The notes under the pieces were generated by a model. It saw only the letters and a program-made list of their open reading frames with translations. It was not told where the DNA came from and did not search any database. Below, one piece after another: positions 31,779 through 41,936 of a stretch of 64,000 nt of DNA. How positions within the stretch are numbered: the stretch's first letter is position 1; each line of letters starts with the position of its first letter. This stretch comes from Mesorhizobium sp. Its GTDB lineage: Bacteria > Pseudomonadota > Alphaproteobacteria > Rhizobiales > Rhizobiaceae. The stretch spans positions 34,156 through 98,155 of the forward strand of contig NZ_JANJTZ010000003.1 in NCBI RefSeq assembly GCF_024710845.1. Direction: 5' to 3'. Position numbers and translations under genes: made by a program.

Positions 31779-34700
31779 TCAGCTACACCCGCTCGTCGCC
31801 CCGCAGGTGTCGCACTTTTCGCATGTCCCGTTCCGCACCATGGTGAAGTTCTGGCATTCGGAGCAGGCGTTGCCGGTGTAGCCTTGCAGCATCGACTTGA
31901 TGCGGCGGTCGTTGGCGAGCGCTTTTGCGTCGGCCTTGGCCTCTTCCGCCGCGCGGGTCGCCGCGTCGGTGAAGAGGGCGGAGGCGGCGTCGGCGGCGCG
32001 GTCTTCCAGGGCCATTTCCTCGGCGAGCTCCTTCGAGCGCTCCTCATAGTCGCGCTTGTAGGCGAGCGCCTCGTCGCGGATCTCCGCCGTCAGCGGCTTC
32101 AGCGCCGTGACGGTGGCGACCGAGGCGATGGCGCGGACGTTGGAACCGGCAGTCGGTGCGATCCGGGCGGGCGCGTTGTCGGAGCCGCCGAAGCCCTTGG
32201 GATCGGCGGTCTTGCCGGCGACGATCTTCAGCGAGGTGCCGCGGGTGAGCCCCTTGGAGACGGCGTCGGTCTTGCCCTCCGAGATGCCGCGCCCGAGCGC
32301 GGTGTTGGAGAAGTCCGACTGGTCGACATGGGCGAGGTCGTGGCGGCCGAGATAGGAGACGGCCAGTTCGCGGAAGATGTAGTCGAGGATCGACGAGGCG
32401 CTCTTGATCGCGTCGTTGCCCTGGACGGGACCGGCCGGCTCGAACTTGGTGAAGGTGAAGGCGTGGACATATTCCTCGAGCGGCACGCCGTACTGCAGGC
32501 CGAGCGAGATGGCGATGGCGAAGTTGTTGAGAAGGCCGCGGAGCGTCGCGCCCTCCTTGTTCATGTCGATGAAGATCTCGCCGAGGCGGCCATCATCATA
32601 TTCGCCGGTGCGCAGGAAGATCGTGTTGCCGCCGATCTTGGCCTTCTGGGTGTAGCCCTTGCGGCGGCCGGGCAGCTTTTCCTGCTCGCGGCTGACGCGT
32701 TCGATGATGCGCTCGACGATGCGCTCGGTGATCTGCACCGCCTGCTGCGCCGCCGGCGCAGCGAGAAGCGTCTCCATCGCCTCGTCCTCGTCGTCGCTGT
32801 CGTCGGCGATCAGCGAGGCGTTGAGCGGCTGGGAAAGCTTCGAGCCGTCGCGGTAGAGCGCGTTGGCCTTCAGCGCCAGCTTCCAGGACAGCATGTAGGC
32901 CGACTTGCAATCCTCGACGGTCGCTTCGTTGGGCATGTTGATCGTCTTGGAGATGGCGCCCGAGATGAAGGGCTGGGCGGCGGCCATCATGCGGATGTGG
33001 CTCTCGACGGAGAGATAGCGCTTGCCGATCTTGCCGCAGGGGTTGGCACAGTCGAACACCGGCAGGTGCTCGTCCTTGAGGAACGGTGCGCCCTCGAGCG
33101 TCATCGCGCCGCAGACGTGGATGTTGGCGGCCTCGATCTCCTTCTTCGTGAAGCCGAGCGCCGGCAGCATCTCGAACGAGAAGTCGTTCAGCTGCTCGTC
33201 GGTGAAGCCGAAGGTCTGCTTCACCCAGTCGGCGCCGAGCGTCCACTGGTTGAAGACGAACTTGATGTCGAAGGCGGAGCCAAGCGCTGCGTTGAGCGCG
33301 GCGATCTTCTCGTCGGTGAAGCCCTTGGCCTTGAGTGAGCCGGGATTGACGCCGGGCGCCTGGTTGAGGTTGCCGTGGCCCACCGCATAGGCCTCGATCT
33401 CGGCGATCTGGCTCTCGGAGTAGCCGAGCGTGCGCAGCGCTTCGGGAACCGCGCGGTTGATGATCTTGAAGTAGCCGCCGCCGGCGAGCTTCTTGAACTT
33501 GACCAGCGCGAAGTCGGGCTCGATGCCGGTGGTGTCGCAGTCCATGACAAGGCCGATCGTGCCGGTGGGCGCGATGACGGTGGCCTGGGCGTTGCGGTAG
33601 CCGTGCTCCTCGCCAAGCGAGATCGCCCGGTCCCAGGCGGCCTTGGCATGGTCGGCCAGCGCCGGCTGCTTGAGGTCGGAGGCAACCAGCGGCACCGGGT
33701 GGACCGCCAGCTTTTCGTAACCGTCGCGGTCGCCATAGGCGGCGCGGCGGTGGTTGCGCATGACGCGCAGCATGTTGCCGGCGTTGCGGTCGTAGTCGGG
33801 GAAGGCACCGAGTTCGCCGGCCATCTCGGCCGACGTGGCATAGGCGACGCCGGTCATGATCGCGGTGAGCGAGGCGCAGATGGCGCGGCCTTCAGCGGAA
33901 TCGTAGGGGATGCCGGAGGTCATCAGCAAGCCGCCGATATTGGCGTAGCCGAGGCCGAGCGTGCGGTATTCGTAGGAGAGCTTGGCGATCTCCTTCGACG
34001 GGAACTGCGCCATCATGACCGAGATCTCGAGCACGATCGTCCACAGGCGCACGGTGTGCTCGTAGGCCGCGATGTCGATGTCGCCGCCATGCTGGCGGTA
34101 GGGCAGCAGGTTGATCGAGGCGAGGTTGCAGGCCGTGTCGTCGAGGAACATGTATTCCGAGCACGGGTTGGACGCCCGGATCGCACCGGCAGACGCACAG
34201 GTGTGCCAGTCGTTCATCGTCGTGTTGAAGTGGAGGCCGGGATCCGCCGACGCCCAGGCGGCGTAGCCGATCTTCTCCCACAGGTCGCGGGCCTTCAGCG
34301 TCTTCATCACCTTGCCGTCCTTGCGGGCGGTCAGGTTCCACGTCCCGTCGGTCTCGACGGCGCGCAGGAAGTCGTCCTTGAGCGAGACGGAATTGTTGGA
34401 GTTCTGGCCGGAGACGGTGAGATAGGCCTCCGAATCCCAGTCGGTGTCGTAGGTCTTGAACTCGATCTGGGTGTAGCCCTGCTTCGCGAACTGGATGACG
34501 CGCTGGACGTAGTTCTCCGGCACGCCGTCCTTCTTGGCGTCCTTGATGGCGCGCTTGAGAGCCGGGTTGCGGTTGGGGTCGTAGCAGTCGCCGTCCGGAC
34601 CGTCGCAATTGATGCAGGCCTTCATCACGGCGGCCATGTGCTTCTTGACGATCTTGGAGCCGGTGACGAGCGAGGCGACCTTCTGCTCTTCCTTCACCTT

Positions 34701-35588
34701 CCAGTCGATGTAGTCCTCGATGTCGGGATGGTCGATGTCGACCACGACCATCTTGGCGGCGCGGCGGGTGGTGCCGCCCGACTTGATGGCGCCCGCGGCG
34801 CGGTCGCCGATCTTGAGGAAGGACATGAGGCCGGACGAACGGCCGCCGCCGGAGAGCTTTTCGCCCTCGCCGCGCAGATAGGAGAAGTTGGAGCCGGTGC
34901 CGGAGCCGTATTTGAACAGGCGGGCTTCGCGCACCCACAGGTCCATGATGCCGCCCTCGTTGACGAGGTCGTCGGCGACGGACTGGATGAAGCAGGCATG
35001 CGGCTGCGGGTGCTCATAGGCCGACTTGGACTTGGTCAGCTTGCCGGTGAACGGGTCGACGTAGAAATGGCCCTGGCCGGGGCCGTCGATGCCATAGGCC
35101 CAGTGCAGGCCGGTGTTGAACCATTGCGGCGAGTTGGGCGCGACGCGCTGGGTGGCGAGCATGTAGGCGAGCTCGTCGCGGAAGGCGCGCGCGTCGTCCT
35201 CGGAGGCGAAATAGCCGCCCTTCCAGCCCCAGTAGGTCCAGGTGCCGGCGAGACGGTCGAAGACCTGGCGGGCGTCGGTTTCGGAGACGTAGCGCTCGTT
35301 CTCGGGGAGCTTGGCGAGTTCGGCCTCGTCGGGCACGGAACGCCAGAGGAAGGAGGGGACCTGCGTTTCCTCGACCTTCTTCAGGCGCGCGGGGACGCCG
35401 GCCTTGCGGAAATATTTCTGCGCCAGCACGTCGGTCGCGACCTGGCTGAACTGCGCCGGCACATCGATGTCGGCGAGACGGAAGACCACCGAGCCGTCGG
35501 GGTTCTTGATCTCGGAGAGGGCCTTGCGGAATTCGATCTCCGCATAGGCAGATTGTCCATCCCTGGTGAAACGCCGCTCGATCCGCAT
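31779..35588 (-). CDS. nrdJ: Adenosylcobalamin-dependent (class II) ribonucleotide reductase
   Basis: 1269 residues, the large rhizobial NrdJ. It reduces ribonucleotides to deoxyribonucleotides using adenosyl-B12 as radical generator. Family segments include [21 protein letters not shown] (specificity and active-site Cys), the metal-free [13 protein letters not shown] region, and the C-terminal redox/zinc tail [29 protein letters not shown], whose pairs of cysteines reactivate the enzyme. Its start MRIERRFT at 35588 follows GAAGGGA. NrdR-like boxes lie at 35604-35619 and 35853-35868. Antisense open frames across the gene are coding shadows. No nrdAB or nrdDG genes are present in the window. 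Confidence 0.97.
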   Translation of the reverse strand: MRIERRFTRDGQSAYAEIEFRKALSEIKNPDGSVVFRLADIDVPAQFSQVATDVLAQKYFRKAGVPARLKKVEETQVPSFLWRSVPDEAELAKLPENERYVSETDARQVFDRLAGTWTYWGWKGGYFASEDDARAFRDELAYMLATQRVAPNSPQWFNTGLHWAYGIDGPGQGHFYVDPFTGKLTKSKSAYEHPQPHACFIQSVADDLVNEGGIMDLWVREARLFKYGSGTGSNFSYLRGEGEKLSGGGRSSGLMSFLKIGDRAAGAIKSGGTTRRAAKMVVVDIDHPDIEDYIDWKVKEEQKVASLVTGSKIVKKHMAAVMKACINCDGPDGDCYDPNRNPALKRAIKDAKKDGVPENYVQRVIQFAKQGYTQIEFKTYDTDWDSEAYLTVSGQNSNNSVSLKDDFLRAVETDGTWNLTARKDGKVMKTLKARDLWEKIGYAAWASADPGLHFNTTMNDWHTCASAGAIRASNPCSEYMFLDDTACNLASINLLPYRQHGGDIDIAAYEHTVRLWTIVLEISVMMAQFPSKEIAKLSYEYRTLGLGYANIGGLLMTSGIPYDSAEGRAICASLTAIMTGVAYATSAEMAGELGAFPDYDRNAGNMLRVMRNHRRAAYGDRDGYEKLAVHPVPLVASDLKQPALADHAKAAWDRAISLGEEHGYRNAQATVIAPTGTIGLVMDCDTTGIEPDFALVKFKKLAGGGYFKIINRAVPEALRTLGYSESQIAEIEAYAVGHGNLNQAPGVNPGSLKAKGFTDEKIAALNAALGSAFDIKFVFNQWTLGADWVKQTFGFTDEQLNDFSFEMLPALGFTKKEIEAANIHVCGAMTLEGAPFLKDEHLPVFDCANPCGKIGKRYLSVESHIRMMAAAQPFISGAISKTINMPNEATVEDCKSAYMLSWKLALKANALYRDGSKLSQPLNASLIADDSDDEDEAMETLLAAPAAQQAVQITERIVERIIERVSREQEKLPGRRKGYTQKAKIGGNTIFLRTGEYDDGRLGEIFIDMNKEGATLRGLLNNFAIAISLGLQYGVPLEEYVHAFTFTKFEPAGPVQGNDAIKSASSILDYIFRELAVSYLGRHDLAHVDQSDFSNTALGRGISEGKTDAVSKGLTRGTSLKIVAGKTADPKGFGGSDNAPARIAPTAGSNVRAIASVATVTALKPLTAEIRDEALAYKRDYEERSKELAEEMALEDRAADAASALFTDAATRAAEEAKADAKALANDRRIKSMLQGYTGNACSECQNFTMVRNGTCEKCDTCGATSGCS

Positions 35589-35603
35589 CGTCTTGTCCCT
35601 TCA

Positions 35604-35619
35604 GTCCTAAATATAGCGT
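35604..35619. promoter_or_regulatory. NrdR box, start-proximal
   Basis: GTCCTAAATATAGCGT fits the 16-bp NrdR consensus ACACwAtATaTwGtGT at most conserved positions. It lies 16 bp upstream of the nrdJ ATG, and on the minus strand includes CTATATT, so a repressor here would block either a -10 element or early elongation. Confidence 0.65.
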
Positions 35620-35852
35620 CTGTCCACAGGAGTCCCTCGTCAAGATTCCGCGACTTCGCGCCGTCCGCATCCGCCGTGTCCGACATGGATCACGACGCCT
35701 TCCCGCAACCCGGTCCGCATGCCCGTTCCGCCTCCTCGAAAAGGCGAAACAGCGACTCTCGAACCGGCCTTGCGGCCCTCTTTCCAGCACCTTTCGGGTG
35801 AGTCTCGCTCGGCGAGACACTTCCCTTATATGGTGCCGATTATCCCCCGCAA

Positions 35853-35868
35853 ACACTAAATATAGTAT
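35853..35868. promoter_or_regulatory. NrdR box, distal
   Basis: ACACTAAATATAGTAT is a near-consensus NrdR site. Reading the minus strand it abuts TTTGCG, which is 17 bp from TATAAG, a plausible promoter that would start transcription near 35822 and give an nrdJ leader of about 230 nt. Confidence 0.7.
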
Positions 35869-36149
35869 TAACAACCTCTTTACGCCACCCAAAACCATTC
35901 GCTTCCCCGGGCCCGAAAGGCAAACGAATCCCCGGCCGAACGGGCCGCGGCAAAGCGGTTTCGGGTGTCGGGAAACGCATCAAATCGGGGAAGAACTGGC
36001 TGAGGCCGAAGCCTGCGCCGCGCCCTCAACAGGAGCGCATGTCCGATAAAAGACGACTCGGACGCCAGCGTCAACGATTCGTTTGTACGAGATTTATGAC
36101 CACAACATCTTGTGGGCGCAGCATGTGGATAATGGGGACGGTCTTCGGT

Positions 36150-37715
36150 TTAGAACACCAGGCCGATGAGGTGGAAGGCGCCGATGGCGAGCAGCGCCGA
36201 GGCCGGCACGGTGGTGACCCAGGCGGCCACGATGGTGCGAACATGGGCGCGGCGCACCAGATTGCGGCGGGTGATCTCATCGCGGGAGATGGGCGGGGAG
36301 GGGCCGTTGTCCAGATCGGCTTCGTCGGCGAGCACATCGGCGACCGCGCCTGCCAATGCCTCGCGTTCGGCACGCCGGCGCACCATCTTGCGCTCGAGAT
36401 AGGCGCGGCGGCGCGGCGAGTTGGCGGTGTACCATTCGCGGAAGAAGCCGACACCGAACACGGCGCCGACGGCGATATGGGTGGAACTGACCGGCATGCC
36501 CATCGCCGAGGCGACGATGACGGTGAGCGCGGCGGACAGCGCCACGCAGAAGGCGCGCATCGGGTTGAGCTTGGTGATCTGCTCGCCGACCATGCGGATC
36601 AGCTTCGGGCCGAACAGGATGAGGCCGATCGAGATGCCGAGCGCGCCAATCAGCATGACCCAGAGCGGGATGCCCACCTTGGCCTCGATGCCGCCACCCT
36701 GCGCGGCCGAGACGATCGCGGCGAGCGGCCCCACCGCATTGGCCACGTCGTTGGCGCCGTGGGCGAAGGAGAGGAGTGCCGCCGAGATCACCAGCGGCAG
36801 CCGGAACAGCTTGCGCAGCGACTGGTTGCGGTTTTCCATGCCCCGGGATTGCCAGGCGACGTAGCGGTGGGAGACGGCCCAGAACACGACGGTCGATACG
36901 ATAGCGAGCACCGAGAGCGTCAAACCGTCGAGCTTGACGACACGGCCGAGCCCCTTGCTTGCCAGGTAGGCGGTAAAGGAGCCTGCCATGATGGCGATCA
37001 GCACCGGCACCCACAGGCGCGCGGCGGTGAGCTTGTCGTCCTGGTAGATGATGGTCGACTTGATGAAGAAGAGGAAGAGAGCTGCGATGGCTCCGCCGAC
37101 GAGCGGCGAGACGACCCATGAGGCCGCGATTGCGCCCATGACGCCCCAGTCGACGGAGGCGAAGCCGGCCGCGGCGACGCCGGCGCCGAGCACCCCGCCG
37201 ACGACGGAATGGGTGGTCGACACCGGGGCGCCGATCCAGGTGGCGAGGTTGATCCACAGCGCCGAGGAGATGAGCGCGCCGAGCATGAGACGAATGAACG
37301 TGTTCGCATCGGCGACGAGTGCGGGATCGATGATGCCCTTCGAGATCGTCTCGACGACGTCGCCGCCGGCAATCAGCGCGCCGGCGGTCTCGAAGATCGC
37401 CGCCATGACGAGCGCGCTCGCCAGCGTCAATGCGCGGGCGCCGACGGCGGCGCTGACATTGTTGGCGACATCGTTGGCGCCGATGTTGAGCGCCATGTAG
37501 CCGCCGATCGCCGCCGCGGCGATGATCACCACGGCGCCCGGCTGGCCGACGACATAGATCGAGGTGGCCGCGGCGGCGAGCGCGATGAAGAGCAGCGCAA
37601 GACCGGGCGCCACCAGCCCGCGCGACAGCACGCCGGCCGCTTCCTCGACGGTGACGAACTTCTCGAGGTCCTTGTCGAGCGTTTCCTTGCGGGCGAGTTC
37701 GGCGGAAAGTGCCAT
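36150..37715 (-). CDS. pit: Inorganic phosphate transporter, Pit family
   Basis: 521 residues with about 11-12 membrane segments. The duplicated PHO4 signature is present: GANDVANNVSAAVGARALTL in the N-half and GANDVANAVGPLAAI in the C-half. It has a cytoplasmic N-terminal helix (ARKETLDKDLEKFVTVEEA) and a loop near the C-terminus (RRRAYLERKMVRRRAEREAL). It takes up phosphate, probably as a metal-phosphate complex, driven by the proton gradient. No PhoU-like Pit accessory protein lies beside it. Confidence 0.93.
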   Translation of the reverse strand: MALSAELARKETLDKDLEKFVTVEEAAGVLSRGLVAPGLALLFIALAAAATSIYVVGQPGAVVIIAAAAIGGYMALNIGANDVANNVSAAVGARALTLASALVMAAIFETAGALIAGGDVVETISKGIIDPALVADANTFIRLMLGALISSALWINLATWIGAPVSTTHSVVGGVLGAGVAAAGFASVDWGVMGAIAASWVVSPLVGGAIAALFLFFIKSTIIYQDDKLTAARLWVPVLIAIMAGSFTAYLASKGLGRVVKLDGLTLSVLAIVSTVVFWAVSHRYVAWQSRGMENRNQSLRKLFRLPLVISAALLSFAHGANDVANAVGPLAAIVSAAQGGGIEAKVGIPLWVMLIGALGISIGLILFGPKLIRMVGEQITKLNPMRAFCVALSAALTVIVASAMGMPVSSTHIAVGAVFGVGFFREWYTANSPRRRAYLERKMVRRRAEREALAGAVADVLADEADLDNGPSPPISRDEITRRNLVRRAHVRTIVAAWVTTVPASALLAIGAFHLIGLVF

Positions 37716-37816
37716 CGGCTAGCTGGTCCAATCCTGACGACATGAGCGGCGGTCGATCGTCCGCACTCCGGCGCGCGATAGGGCGTTTCGGTCAACCCGG
37801 CAATGTCGAACCGGGA

Positions 37817-38308
37817 TTACGCGGCGATTTGTCGTGGATTAGTGCCGAAACGAGCAATTAGTTCCGCCAGATCGGGTTCAGACACCAGCTTTGCGGCATC
37901 CACGGCACGGAACCAGCTGCGCTTGCGCTTCTTCATTTCCGGCCATTTGTCGGCCACGCTGTCGACCTCGAGCGGGAAGACATGCACCTCGCAGTGCCAT
38001 TCGAGGCCGGTCGGAAGAACTTTCTCGTAATAGAACCTGCCGGCTTCACGCTCGGCGATCCCGCCGGAGATGCCGGCCTCTTCGCCAGCCTCGCGGGCGG
38101 CCGCCTCGGCCAGCTTCTCGGACGCTTCGGGCCAGCCCTTCGGCAATACCCAGCGGCCGGTTCCCCGGCTGGTCACCAGCATGATCTCGACTTCTCCGCC
38201 CGACAGCCGCCAGGGCAGCGCCGCGACCTGTACCCGGCACGGCATGCCGCCAAAGAACTGGCGGGCGCGCTCAAGGAGTCGTCTGCGGGTTGCGTGTGAA
38301 ATCAACAT
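37817..38308 (-). CDS. Nudix hydrolase
   Basis: 163 residues with a complete Nudix box, GWPEASEKLAEAAAREAGEEAGI (G-x5-E-x7-REA-x-EE-x-G-I; about residues 58-80). The family hydrolyses nucleoside diphosphate derivatives; the short form with VAALPWRLSGGEVEIMLVTSRGTGRWVLPKGW resembles diphosphoinositol-polyphosphate/Ap4A-type members of Rhizobiales. The ATG at 38308 begins MLISHATRRR. A preceding AT-richer gap of about 120 bp separates it from gpt. Confidence 0.9.
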   Translation of the reverse strand: MLISHATRRRLLERARQFFGGMPCRVQVAALPWRLSGGEVEIMLVTSRGTGRWVLPKGWPEASEKLAEAAAREAGEEAGISGGIAEREAGRFYYEKVLPTGLEWHCEVHVFPLEVDSVADKWPEMKKRKRSWFRAVDAAKLVSEPDLAELIARFGTNPRQIAA

Positions 38309-38426
38309 CCTGATGGTTCGATGGTCGCCTTCTTATTTGCCAGCTTACGAATCATACAGATAGTGCGCTGATAATAAAGCGCAAACCCTACGCGAAACTT
38401 ACCGAAATCGGATCTGGTGTCGGGCC

Positions 38427-38927
38427 TCAGCCGCGATGATCCTCGGCAATCGGCTTCTGGTATGTGAAACCCATATCCCAGGGGAAGTAGATCCAGGTGT
38501 CCTGGCTGACCTCGGTGACATAGGTGTCGACCATCGGCCGGCCCTTGGGCTTGGCGTAGACGGCGGCAAAGTGGGCCTTGGGCATCATGGCGCGGACAAC
38601 GGCGGCGGTTTTGCCGGTGTCGGTCAAATCGTCGACGATCAGCACGCTTTCGCCGCCGTTCTCCAGCAGCGTGGGCGTGACTTCCTTGAGCACGGCGAGT
38701 TCGCCCTGCGAGGTGTAATCGTGGTACGACGCGACCGACACCGTCTCGATGACGCGGATGCCGAGTTCGCGCGAGATGATGGCGGCGGGCACCAGGCCGC
38801 CGCGGGTGATGCAGACGATCGCCTTCCACTGGCCGCTGTTGATACCGGCAAGCCGCCAGGCGAGCGCACGCGCGTCGCGGTGGAACTGATCCCACGAGAC
38901 CGGGAAGGCTTTTTCGGGCAGGGACAT
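38427..38927 (-). CDS. gpt: Xanthine phosphoribosyltransferase
   Basis: A 166-residue type I PRTase that converts xanthine or guanine plus PRPP to XMP/GMP in purine salvage. The PRPP loop is [15 protein letters not shown], the flexible loop contains [17 protein letters not shown], and the N-terminal segment [19 protein letters not shown] is standard for Gpt. The start [13 protein letters not shown] at 38927 has CGGAG upstream. It is 105 bp from the CinA-like gene on the same strand. Confidence 0.93.
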   Translation of the reverse strand: MSLPEKAFPVSWDQFHRDARALAWRLAGINSGQWKAIVCITRGGLVPAAIISRELGIRVIETVSVASYHDYTSQGELAVLKEVTPTLLENGGESVLIVDDLTDTGKTAAVVRAMMPKAHFAAVYAKPKGRPMVDTYVTEVSQDTWIYFPWDMGFTYQKPIAEDHRG

Positions 38928-39032
38928 GGAACGCACTCCGCTTGGCTGGAATGCAGCCGGGATTAGCGGGAATGTCCCGGGATTGGCAAGGCGCGCGGCG
39001 TCCCATCCACCGGGAATCAGCCCGGCGACGGG

Positions 39033-39773
39033 TCAGGCTGGCTTGGCGATCGCCGCCAGCATGGCTTCGACCTCGGCCTTGGCCCTTGCGAGGCTTTCCG
39101 GCGAGCGCGAGCGCACGACGAGCTCGGTCCAGAACTTGCCGTCCATGTATTTCGGATAGGAGCCGATGATCGTGTCCGGATTGGCCTTCTGGATCAGGCC
39201 GAGCTGGGTGCCGATCGTGCCTTCGCCATAGGGGCAATGGACGGTCTCGGACAGCATCACCGCGCCGCCCTTGAGCGTCGGCACGACATTGTCGAGCATC
39301 GCCTGGAAGATCGCCGGCACGCCGGCCATCACATGCACATTGCCGATGCGGAAGCCGGGCGCCAGCGAGATCGGATTGTCGATATGCTCGGCGCCGACGG
39401 GCATGCGCGCCATGCGCTTGCGCGCCTCGGTGTATTCGAGGCCGCGGGCGGCATAGCTCGCCTCGAGCATCCTGTACGCCTTGGCATCGTAGTCGCAGGG
39501 CACGCCGAAGGCCTTGGCGATCGAATCGGCGGTGATGTCGTCATGCGTCGGGCCGATGCCGCCGGTGGTGAAGACGTAGGTGAACCTGGTGCGCAGCGCG
39601 TTGACCGCGGCGACGATCTCGTCCTCCTCGTCGGCGACGATCCGGACCTCCTTCAAGTCGATGCCGATGGCGGTCATGACGTCGGCGAGGTGGCCGATGT
39701 TCCTGTCCTTGGTGCGGCCGGAGAGGATCTCGTCCCCGATCACCATCATGGCGGCAGTCACGATTTCGCTCAA
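39033..39773 (-). CDS. CinA-like / MoCF-domain protein (competence/damage-inducible protein A family)
   Basis: 246 residues with the MoaB/Mog-like molybdopterin-binding fold: AAMMVIGDEILSGRTKDRN at the N-terminus and VFTTGGIGPTHDDITADSIAKAF. The C-terminal half is a COG1058-type domain; there is no NMN deamidase (CinA C-terminal) domain. Related proteins are ADP-ribose pyrophosphatases. The start is a TTG at 39773 (AAAGGA about 8 nt upstream), since no ATG precedes the conserved strand at the right distance. Confidence 0.85.
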   Translation of the reverse strand: MSEIVTAAMMVIGDEILSGRTKDRNIGHLADVMTAIGIDLKEVRIVADEEDEIVAAVNALRTRFTYVFTTGGIGPTHDDITADSIAKAFGVPCDYDAKAYRMLEASYAARGLEYTEARKRMARMPVGAEHIDNPISLAPGFRIGNVHVMAGVPAIFQAMLDNVVPTLKGGAVMLSETVHCPYGEGTIGTQLGLIQKANPDTIIGSYPKYMDGKFWTELVVRSRSPESLARAKAEVEAMLAAIAKPA

Positions 39774-39900
39774 CGTGGCATCCTTTCGCTCGGCCAGCGT
39801 CTCGTAGCGCCGATGCGGGCGGGCGGCAATGGGGCGCCGACGCCGCCTGTTTCGCAGGTGCGAAAGATGATCTAGCTTTCACCTGATACCCTTGGAGTGC

Positions 39901-40872
39901 ATGCCCTTGCTGTCGATTCTCGTCTGGCTCGTCGTTCTTCTTCTCGCCGCCGCGCTCCTGGTCGCGGGCTACTTCGTCTGGCGGACGCAGACGATCGCGC
40001 GCAGGGCCGAGCGGCTGGTGCCGGCGCGGGGCAAGTTCGTCGAGATCGACGGCAACCGCATTCATTATGTCGAGGAAGGCGAGGGCAGGCCGATCCTGTT
40101 CATCCATGGGCTCGGCGGCACGCTGCACCATCTGCGCCATCCGCTGTTCGGCGGAAAGATCCCCGGCTACCGGCTGATCGCCATCGACCGACCGGGCGCC
40201 GGCTATTCGACGCGCGCGGCGGGCGCGAGCGCCCGACTGCCGGAACAGGCGGCGGTGATCGCCAAGTTCATCGACAGGCTCGGACTGGAAAAGCCGCTGG
40301 TCGTCGGCCATTCGCTGGGCGGCATGATCACGCTGACTCTGGCGCTGAACCATCCCGAGAAGATCTCGGGCATCGTGCTTATCGCCGCGCTGACGCGGCA
40401 TCGCGAGGGCGTGCCGCCGGAATTCGCGCCGATCTACATCCGCTCGCCGCTGAAGCGCTGGCTGCTCGCCAACACGGTGGCGATCCCGGCGGCGCTGAAG
40501 ATGGCTCCGGCCACGCTCGCCTATGTCTTCGGCCCGCAGGAGACGCCGAAGGACTACATGACCGAGGGCGGCGGCGAACTGGGGCTGCGGCCCGGCCATT
40601 TCATCAACATGGTGATGGATCTGGTGGCCGTCGCCGACGACATGCCGGCGCTGTCGAAGCGCTTTGGCGAGATCGACATGCCGGCGGGCATGATCTTCGG
40701 CACGGCTGACAGGGTCGTGAACTACACCGAGAACGGCGAGGAGTTCCGCGACCAGATCAAAGGGCTCGACTTTGAGATGGTCGAGGGCATCGGCCACCAC
40801 CCGCAATACTGGGCGAGCGACCGTGTCGCCGCGATGATCGGCCGTGTGGCGCAGAGGGCGTTTGCAGCTTGA
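39901..40872 (+). CDS. Alpha/beta hydrolase, membrane-anchored
   Basis: 323 residues. An N-terminal membrane helix (about 4-28: ILVWLVVLLLAAALLVAGYF) precedes an alpha/beta hydrolase fold. The oxyanion segment is FIHGLGGT, the nucleophile elbow GHSLGG (Ser), Asp lies in GTADRVV and the C-terminal His in GIGHHPQYW. The substrate is unknown. TTGGAG stands 3 nt before the ATG at 39901; an in-frame TTG at 39892 is less likely. It is followed 35 bp later by tRNA-Leu. Confidence 0.9.
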   Translation: MPLLSILVWLVVLLLAAALLVAGYFVWRTQTIARRAERLVPARGKFVEIDGNRIHYVEEGEGRPILFIHGLGGTLHHLRHPLFGGKIPGYRLIAIDRPGAGYSTRAAGASARLPEQAAVIAKFIDRLGLEKPLVVGHSLGGMITLTLALNHPEKISGIVLIAALTRHREGVPPEFAPIYIRSPLKRWLLANTVAIPAALKMAPATLAYVFGPQETPKDYMTEGGGELGLRPGHFINMVMDLVAVADDMPALSKRFGEIDMPAGMIFGTADRVVNYTENGEEFRDQIKGLDFEMVEGIGHHPQYWASDRVAAMIGRVAQRAFAA

Positions 40873-40907
40873 TCGGCCGCTCCGTCTCCAATAACCACAT
40901 CGATCAC

Positions 40908-40993
40908 GCGGGCGTGGCGGAACTGGTAGACGCAAGGGACTTAAAATCCCTCAGCCTCTGGCTATGCGGGTTCGATCCCCGCCGCCCGCACCA
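40908..40993 (+). tRNA. tRNA-Leu (anticodon TAA)
   Basis: An 86-nt class II tRNA. The acceptor GCGGGCG (40908-40914) pairs with CGCCCGC (40983-40989); A discriminator and encoded CCA (40991-40993). The anticodon arm AGGGA-CTTAAAA-TCCCT gives TAA. The long variable arm and GTTCGATCC T-loop are intact. Confidence 0.97.
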
Positions 40994-41041
40994 TCTGCCG
41001 GCCAGTTGGCGCGGGCAGCCGCCAGGGTATCCGAAACGAAA

Positions 41042-41069
41042 ACCCGCCATCGTTGCCGATGACGGGTTC
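41042..41069. terminator. Hairpin downstream of tRNA-Leu
   Basis: AACCCGCCATCG-TTGC-CGATGACGGGTT, a 12-bp stem with one mismatch. It is flanked by CGAAA upstream and CTGGTTTC downstream, so U-rich tails are weak on either strand. The remainder of 40994-41286 holds no gene I can support. Confidence 0.45.
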
Positions 41070-41286
41070 TGGTTTCACACGACCATGAGGGGGAATCTGG
41101 TCGTGATCAACACGAATGGCCAGAAGACGATTTAGTTCCCACCAGGTGGCGATCAAAGTTCTTTGACGCGCCGGCGGCCTAGGCCATGATGTTCGATGGG
41201 CAAGCCGGGCGGTCTATCGGCGGACGTGCTGCCATCGGACCGGGCTCGCGGGGATCGTCGAGCGGAAAACATGCGAAAGTGACATC

Positions 41287-41610
41287 ATGAAAGCGTTGCG
41301 TGCAGGATTTGCAATCGGACTCTGGCTCTCGGTCACGGCGCCTGTCGCAGCGCAGACCCCGCCGGACGTCCAGCGCGGGCGGGTTCTTGTCAAAACCTAT
41401 TGCGCGCAATGCCACTCCATCGACAAGGTCGGCCCGAGCCCGCTCTCGATCGCGCCACCGCTGCGCGACCTGCACCGGCGCTACCCGGTCGAAAACCTCG
41501 AAGAGGCGTTTGCCGAAGGGATTTCGACCGGCCATCCGAGCATGCCGCAGTTTCAGTTGGATCCTCACCAGATCCACGATCTGATCGCGTTTCTCAAATC
41601 GCTCGAGTAG
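41287..41610 (+). CDS. Small periplasmic c-type cytochrome
   Basis: 107 residues with a signal peptide (about 1-22, ending VAA-QTPP). Class I mono-heme: CAQCH binds heme covalently near residue 39-43 and the axial methionine is in GHPSMPQF (near 85). The C-terminal helix HQIHDLIAFLKSLE is typical. It would carry electrons in the periplasm. The ATG at 41287 follows a weak AAAGTGAC ribosome-binding region. It is monocistronic. Confidence 0.92.
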   Translation: MKALRAGFAIGLWLSVTAPVAAQTPPDVQRGRVLVKTYCAQCHSIDKVGPSPLSIAPPLRDLHRRYPVENLEEAFAEGISTGHPSMPQFQLDPHQIHDLIAFLKSLE

Positions 41611-41936
41611 GGCCCAGGCCGTGATCCGCTGCCTGTCGCCGGAAAAGCCAGGCGGTCGAGCCTAGAGGTTACCGGCGAAACAATCCGGCGCCTCGGCATC
41701 GGGCTGTGCGGGTTCGATCCGCCGCCGGCCCGCAAGATGCGCCCATCCAGCGCATGGTTAACAAAGACTGTGTTGCCCGATCGCAACGGCGGCCGGAGAA
41801 CAGAAGCATGGAGCAAGCAGAGCCTTGTCTTGCAGGCCAGATGGCGGGAATATAACCAAAGAAAGGCGAATCCATGATTGTTGCGGATCGCCGGTCTTCG
41901 CGCCGAGAGCGCAGCCTAGATTGAAGGGTGCTTGCC
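41611..41936. other. Intergenic region cytochrome c - porin
   Basis: 326 bp without a gene. It contains a tRNA 3'-end-like fragment (41706-41734) and, nearer the porin, possible -35/-10 elements (TTGTCT at about 41828 and GAATAT 17 bp later). Nothing else was recognised. Confidence 0.55.

Larger units (their letters stand above)
35589..36149. other. Intergenic region nrdJ-pit, 561 bp
   Basis: Contains the nrdJ leader (two NrdR boxes; hairpins GTCTCG-ctcgg-CGAGAC at 35804-35820 and CACCTTTCGGGTG near 35790), then about 250 bp upstream with no recognised gene. A small hairpin CCACAA-CATC-TTGTGG lies at 36100-36115 near the pit stop. I looked for a cobalamin riboswitch (conserved GCCACTG B12 box) and did not find one. 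Confidence 0.6.

Noticed and set aside
33375..35801. Long plus-strand open frame (808 codons) opposite nrdJ
   Set aside because: Typical antisense shadow of a high-GC gene: valine/glycine-rich with no domain; nrdJ on the other strand is unambiguous.
35589..35852. Cobalamin riboswitch upstream of the B12-dependent nrdJ
   Set aside because: No GCCACTG B12 box or matching core on the minus strand; NrdR boxes explain the control better.
41084..41135. 16-codon ORF after tRNA-Leu(TAA)
   Set aside because: It starts ATGAGGGGGAATCTGG and is in the gap after the tRNA hairpin; no convincing ribosome-binding site and too short to separate from chance.
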